A stretch of DNA of 64,000 nucleotides from Bacillota bacterium (GTDB taxonomy: Bacteria > Bacillota > Clostridia > Peptostreptococcales > Anaerovoracaceae). A program made the position numbers and the translations under genes. This document shows positions 60,888-64,000 of this stretch, piece after piece. Position 1 is the stretch's first letter. Every line of letters starts with the position of its first letter. The DNA is taken from NCBI GenBank assembly GCA_030526355.1, contig JAUNDC010000002.1:103616-167615 (forward strand), given 5' to 3'. The notes under the pieces are model-generated. The model made no database searches and had not been told where the DNA came from. It worked only from the letters and a program-made list of their open reading frames with translations.

Positions 60888-61172
60888 ATGGGAGATAATC
60901 GAAGGATTTTTAGTGATAATGAAAAAATGGTATTATTTAATGAGGTCGATGGGCGATGTCCAATTTGTGGAAAGCCATTAACTAATACCAAGAATGGACA
61001 AATTATTAAAATGTTTGAAGTGGCACATATATATCCTGCGAATCCTCGTCCAGAGGAAGTCGAATTGTTAAAAGACGAGGAACGTTTGAGTAAAGACGTT
61101 AATAGTCTGGACAATGTCATAGCGGTCTGTAGAATATGTCATAAAAAATTTGATACGCCACGAACTATATAA
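60888..61172 (+). pseudogene. HNH nuclease part of a split ABC-3C-type effector
   Basis: Encodes MGDNRRIFSDNEKMVLFNEV, then RCPICGKPL, EVAHIYPANPRPEE, NVIAVCRICHKKFD and PRTI, ending at TAA 61170-61172. The two CxxC zinc pairs and the AHIYP core are an HNH nuclease with Cys4 support. The frame continues without interruption after the TAA (EYRSWVRLKKKLLQDAQLKN) into the next open segment. GAA to TAA is a one-base change, so the original protein was probably one polypeptide of about 250 residues. AGGTGG precedes ATG 60888. If translated alone, the nuclease domain might still fold. Confidence 0.7.
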
Positions 61173-61205
61173 GAATATCGCTCGTGGGTAAGACTTAAAA
61201 AGAAA

Positions 61206-61649
61206 TTGTTGCAAGATGCACAGCTAAAAAATACATATGCACTTTTTAATATTGAGGAAGAAATAAAGGAAATATTAAAAAATTTAAATGATGAATCTTT
61301 AGAGGAAGACTTGGTACGGTTAAGTTATGAATCTTTGAAGATAGAGCAAAAAGCCAACGACACCTTACCTTTTGCAATAAAACGTACCATTAAAAACGAT
61401 GTGGTAGATTATTTTGACTATATTCATAAGATATTTATTGAAATGGACAAAGTAACACCATATAAATTTGATACCCTAGCGGCTCAAATAAAGGGATTTT
61501 ATTGCAAAACTATGCAAATTAATCCTAACCAAGAATTTGTATATGCTTCTTTAGTGGATTGGCTTAATGAAAAGACAGGGTCATATTCAAGAAGGGCTTG
61601 TGAAATTGTGATTGCATATTTTATACAAGATTGTGAGGTGTTTTCATGA
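61206..61649 (+). pseudogene. C-terminal part of the HNH effector, downstream of the in-frame TAA
   Basis: About 147 helical residues (LQDAQLKNTYALFNIEEEIK ... ACEIVIAYFIQDCEVFS) in the same frame as the HNH part, only 33 bp after its stop. There is no ribosome site near TTG 61206. In ABC-three-component conflict systems the effector nuclease carries such a C-terminal system-specific domain. It overlaps the next gene in an ATGA arrangement. Expression would need re-initiation or read-through of the TAA. Confidence 0.6.
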
Positions 61650-61879
61650 TATTGCCGAATAAGCTAATAAGCTTTCAAGATTGTATTCTGGCAAAAACGG
61701 TTTATATTTTAGAAAAGATTAGTGATTCAGATTTTTCAGTAATTGGGTTATACGAACAAGTGGAAACTCATTTTGAAGATTTAAATGAATATATGTTGGC
61801 TTTGGACGTTCTATATGTTCTTGGCAAAATAAAATATAATGAGGAGTTGCAGGTGATACAGTATGTTGAAAAAAATTAG
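61646..61879 (+). CDS. small middle component of an ABC-three-component-like system
   Basis: A 77-residue protein starting MILPNKLISFQDCILAKTVY and ending LQVIQYVEKN. Its size, its position between an effector and a DUF2326-type ABC ATPase, and the short overlaps on both sides match the middle component described for ABC-3C systems. The sequence itself has no motif I can prove. The ATG is in an ATGA overlap with the previous frame, and it overlaps the ATPase gene by 17 bp. Confidence 0.65.
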   Translation: MILPNKLISFQDCILAKTVYILEKISDSDFSVIGLYEQVETHFEDLNEYMLALDVLYVLGKIKYNEELQVIQYVEKN

Positions 61880-63479
61880 TTGTAATATATTTTTGCAGAA
61901 AGAAATTGTATTTCATGAGGGTTTAAATGCCATTGTAGGAGATGATATTGCTTCTAATTCGATAGGAAAATCAACTATGCTTATGATTATTGACTTTGTT
62001 TCTGGAGGCGATGATTATATTAGTAAAAACCATGATGTAGTAGATAATTTGGGTCATCATGATTTCAGATTTATTTTTAATTTTGATAATAAGGATTACT
62101 ATTTTATTAGAAGTACAAATGAATACAAATTTGTATCTATTTGTAATGAGAAATTTGAAATTTTACAGAGTGTAACAACGGAAGAATTTACCGCATGGTT
62201 GCAAGAAAAGTATGATTGTCAATTAGAATCGTTAACATTTAGAAATATTGTTGGTAGATATTTCAGAATTTATGGGAAGGAAAATTTAAATGAAAGAAAA
62301 CCTATCCAGTATTTTGAAAAAGAAACAGCACCTAAATCTATATTAGCTCTTTTAAAATTGTTTGATAAATATAAATCATTAAAAGCATATGAGGAGCAAA
62401 TAGAAAAATTAAAAAGTGACAAAACTACATTGGTTGATGCAGCAAAAAAGAATTTTTTGCCGAATGTCAACACAAAAAGTTTATTTAATAAAAATGAAAA
62501 AAAGATTGAAGAATTAAGCGTACGATTAGAAAAAATAAAGAAGGAAATTGTAACAACATCGCTTGATTTAGAGTCAATGGTTTCTCAAGAAATATTAAAA
62601 CTTAAGCGGGAGAAAAGCCAACTTACTATTAAATTAAACTCATATCAAAGTAGATTGCTAAGAACACAAAATAATATAAAAAATAAACCTGTGAAAATTA
62701 GTGCTGAGTTAGAACAATTTGTGTATTATTTTCCAGATTTTAATGTAGAACAGATTAATAAGGTGGAGGATTTCCATAAAAATATAAATAAAATATTAAA
62801 GAGTGAACTTGTAGCAGTAGAGAAGGAATTAAAAGCTAAAATCGAGGAAATTAATAATCAGATAATAGAAATAGATAAGGAAATTGAACAGAAATTGTCC
62901 ATAAAAGATGCACCTAAATTAGCAGTAGATGAAGTGGTTGATTTGGTGGCACAAATAAAACAGCTTAATGATGAAAATGGATACTATACCAAGAAGAAAC
63001 AATTGGAGGGGGCTATATCACAGGCTAATGATGATTTAAGTGAATTAAAAGAAAAGGCATTAGATGAAATATGTAATGAAATAAATGTCAAAATGTACGA
63101 GCTAAATAAAGAAATATATGTTGATGGAAGGCGAGCACCGACACTGAATATTCACGGAAGTAAATATTCATTTAATACTGCGGGGGATACTGGAACAGGT
63201 ACAGCTTTTGCTAACTTGATATCATTTGATCTTTCATTGCTGGAATTAACCCGTTTGCCGGCTATAGCTCATGATTTGCCATTGTTAAAAAACATTGAAA
63301 ATGTTGCAATGGAAAACATTATTTCAATATATAGTAGAAGTGAAAAGCAAATATTCGTTGCTATTGATAAATTGAGTTCTTATGATGAGAAAGCGGCACA
63401 AATTATAAATAAACATAAAGTATTACAACTTTCGAAAGACAAATTACTCTTTATCAAAAATTGGAAAAGCAATAAATAA
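61863..63479 (+). CDS. DUF2326-type ABC ATPase of a conflict (ABC-3C-like) system
   Basis: A 538-residue SMC/Rad50-like ATPase. The P-loop reads VGDDIASNSIGKSTMLMIID (about residues 20-39), followed by FVSGGDDYI. A long coiled coil occupies about 180-430, and the C-terminal part (SFNTAGDTGTGTAFANLISF, ELTRLPAIAHDLPLLKNIEN) supplies the signature and Walker B half as in DUF2326 proteins. Such ATPases are proposed sensors that license a nuclease in antiviral systems. The gene is strongly AT-rich compared with the core genome, indicating transfer. A terminator follows. Confidence 0.8.
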   Translation: MLKKISCNIFLQKEIVFHEGLNAIVGDDIASNSIGKSTMLMIIDFVSGGDDYISKNHDVVDNLGHHDFRFIFNFDNKDYYFIRSTNEYKFVSICNEKFEILQSVTTEEFTAWLQEKYDCQLESLTFRNIVGRYFRIYGKENLNERKPIQYFEKETAPKSILALLKLFDKYKSLKAYEEQIEKLKSDKTTLVDAAKKNFLPNVNTKSLFNKNEKKIEELSVRLEKIKKEIVTTSLDLESMVSQEILKLKREKSQLTIKLNSYQSRLLRTQNNIKNKPVKISAELEQFVYYFPDFNVEQINKVEDFHKNINKILKSELVAVEKELKAKIEEINNQIIEIDKEIEQKLSIKDAPKLAVDEVVDLVAQIKQLNDENGYYTKKKQLEGAISQANDDLSELKEKALDEICNEINVKMYELNKEIYVDGRRAPTLNIHGSKYSFNTAGDTGTGTAFANLISFDLSLLELTRLPAIAHDLPLLKNIENVAMENIISIYSRSEKQIFVAIDKLSSYDEKAAQIINKHKVLQLSKDKLLFIKNWKSNK

Positions 63480-63484
63480 ATCTA

Positions 63485-63523
63485 AAAAGCGTATCGTTAG
63501 AAATAATGGTACGCTTATTTTTT
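63485..63523 (+). terminator. intrinsic terminator of the ABC-3C-like operon
   Basis: AAGCGTA and TACGCTT form the stem and are followed by ATTTTTT. Confidence 0.82.
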
Positions 63524-63594
63524 GCCCCTTTTTGCAGATTTGTCCTTTCCCCTGCTTTCAAATATAATGAAGCTAAAGAAGTGGAGGTGTGCTT

Positions 63595-63774
63595 ATGAGA
63601 GAAAAATTCAATCATCTGTATTTGGATAGCCACGAAAGAAAACTTTTAATACATAGTCTTGTAGAGTTAAAAAATCAGCTCATTCAGCAAGGCAGATATA
63701 CAGACTGCGTTGACGAGCTTATTTTTAAGGTCATAAATGCACCGACCAAGAGAATGAAAATTGAATATGTCTAA
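63595..63774 (+). CDS. small hypothetical protein of mobile-element type
   Basis: A 59-residue protein starting MREKFNHLYLDSHERKLLIH with a helical, charged composition and ending KRMKIEYV. GGAGG lies 7 nt before the ATG. I believe similar small genes occur upstream of ParA genes in clostridial integrative elements, from memory only. It is followed by a strong terminator and then by the ParA remnant. Confidence 0.65.
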   Translation: MREKFNHLYLDSHERKLLIHSLVELKNQLIQQGRYTDCVDELIFKVINAPTKRMKIEYV

Positions 63775-63784
63775 GGCAAATTAC

Positions 63785-63829
63785 AAAGCCGCTTATTCTT
63801 ATTGACTTTAAGAGTAAGCGGCTTTTTTT
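63785..63829 (+). terminator. intrinsic terminator after the small element gene
   Basis: AAAGCCGCTTA and TAAGCGGCTTT, with further pairing inside, followed by T residues. Confidence 0.9.
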
Positions 63830-63900
63830 GCGTTCTCTGGTACTGTTTACATAGCCACCTTGACAAAGTGGCTAAATCTATGCGAAAGGAGGACGCATTT

Positions 63901-63981
63901 ATGTCAAATTGCAAAGTGATTGCTCTGACTAACCAGAAAGGCGGTGTCGGTTATGAAAAGTTACACATTATGCAAAGTTAG
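63901..63981 (+). pseudogene. ParA-type ATPase truncated inside its Walker A motif
   Basis: ATG 63901 (after AAAGGAGGA) encodes MSNCKVIALTNQKGGVG, the start of a ParA/Soj partition ATPase. The expected continuation GKTTT is replaced by YEKLHIMQS and a stop at 63979-63981. The break follows GGTGTCGG. A deletion or recombination within the element is the likely cause. A second frame from ATG 63953 (MKSYTLCKVSDRNPYE) runs open to the window end and may be the start of the sequence joined to it. Confidence 0.7.
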
Positions 63982-64000
63982 CGATAGAAATCCTTATGAA

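Noticed and set aside
1..64000. CRISPR arrays, rRNA operons or intact insertion sequences
   Set aside because: I saw no regular repeat-spacer array, no rRNA sequence and no transposase gene. The only tandem-like repeats are the 16-bp operators near 4.4 kb.

Overview
The window is a chromosomal segment of an anaerobic, endospore-forming member of the Bacillota, probably class Clostridia. The support is a near-complete set of compartment-specific sporulation regulators (spoIIGA, sigE, sigG, sigK, spoIIAA, spoIIAB, sigF, plus whiA and a ymxH-type gene), GGAGG-type ribosome binding sites, low-to-mid GC composition, and anaerobic amino-acid metabolism (a 3-keto-5-aminohexanoate cleavage enzyme of lysine fermentation, D-serine dehydratase, a taurine-type aminotransferase next to a CoA-acylating aldehyde dehydrogenase). 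A sigK gene without a pro-sequence is known from clostridia such as Clostridioides difficile. I cannot name the genus; an Anaerovoracaceae-like lineage is a guess.

Layout. 1-5.9 kb (minus strand): a catabolic cluster of CoA-acylating aldehyde dehydrogenase, class III aminotransferase and acyl-CoA synthetase. It lies behind a clear sigma-54 promoter and is controlled by an adjacent PAS/AAA+ activator. Four copies of a palindrome (GATACA-N4-TGWATC) flank that activator and look like its operators. 6-7.8 kb: trxA, then infC-rpmI-rplT with an attenuator leader and an ATT start codon for infC. 7.9-14.8 kb: spoIIGA-sigE and sigG, separated by an argCJBD operon. 14.9-19.3 kb: small alarmone synthetase, a trigger-factor-like lipoprotein, a glycine riboswitch controlling an AGCS symporter, ymxH-type gene and nrdR. 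19.4-27.7 kb: cmk, a class B PBP, sigK (minus), a DUF1540 miniprotein, radC, a large PBP2, minD and rodA (minus). MreBCD and MinC, often found in this cluster, are absent. 27.8-33.4 kb: RNase Y, cysteine desulfurase, ThiI and the spoIIA operon.

33.7-38 kb: a tRNA-Arg(ACG) with a strong promoter and terminator, followed by an AT-richer block of poorly conserved small genes: a membrane-anchored HTH regulator, lipoproteins and small membrane proteins. One is a lipoprotein gene broken by TGA exactly where the lipobox cysteine should be. The block looks like an accessory island. 38-43 kb: lipoprotein, EamA transporter, D-serine dehydratase, thioesterase and a second PAS/sigma-54 activator. 43.3-47.7 kb: carAB. 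47.7-52.5 kb: a small membrane protein, a YfcE-type phosphodiesterase, an unknown protein paired with a degenerate Fic-fold protein, and argGH (minus). An arginine-type operator lies downstream of the promoter of argGH and a weaker one downstream of that of argCJBD. 52.7-60.8 kb: AI-2E family transporter, murB, PHP phosphatase, rapZ, kce, whiA, a thioesterase and an RlmD/TrmA-type methyltransferase with a C-terminal extension.

60.8-64 kb: foreign, AT-rich DNA, probably the edge of an integrative element inserted at the methyltransferase 3' end. It carries an ABC-three-component-like conflict system (HNH nuclease, effector C-terminal part, small middle component, DUF2326-type ABC ATPase). Its HNH effector is split by an in-frame TAA. 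A small element-associated gene and a ParA gene truncated inside its Walker A motif follow. I regard the split HNH/ABC system, the palindromic operator regulon, the lipobox-TGA gene and the pseudo-Fic pair as the most interesting items.
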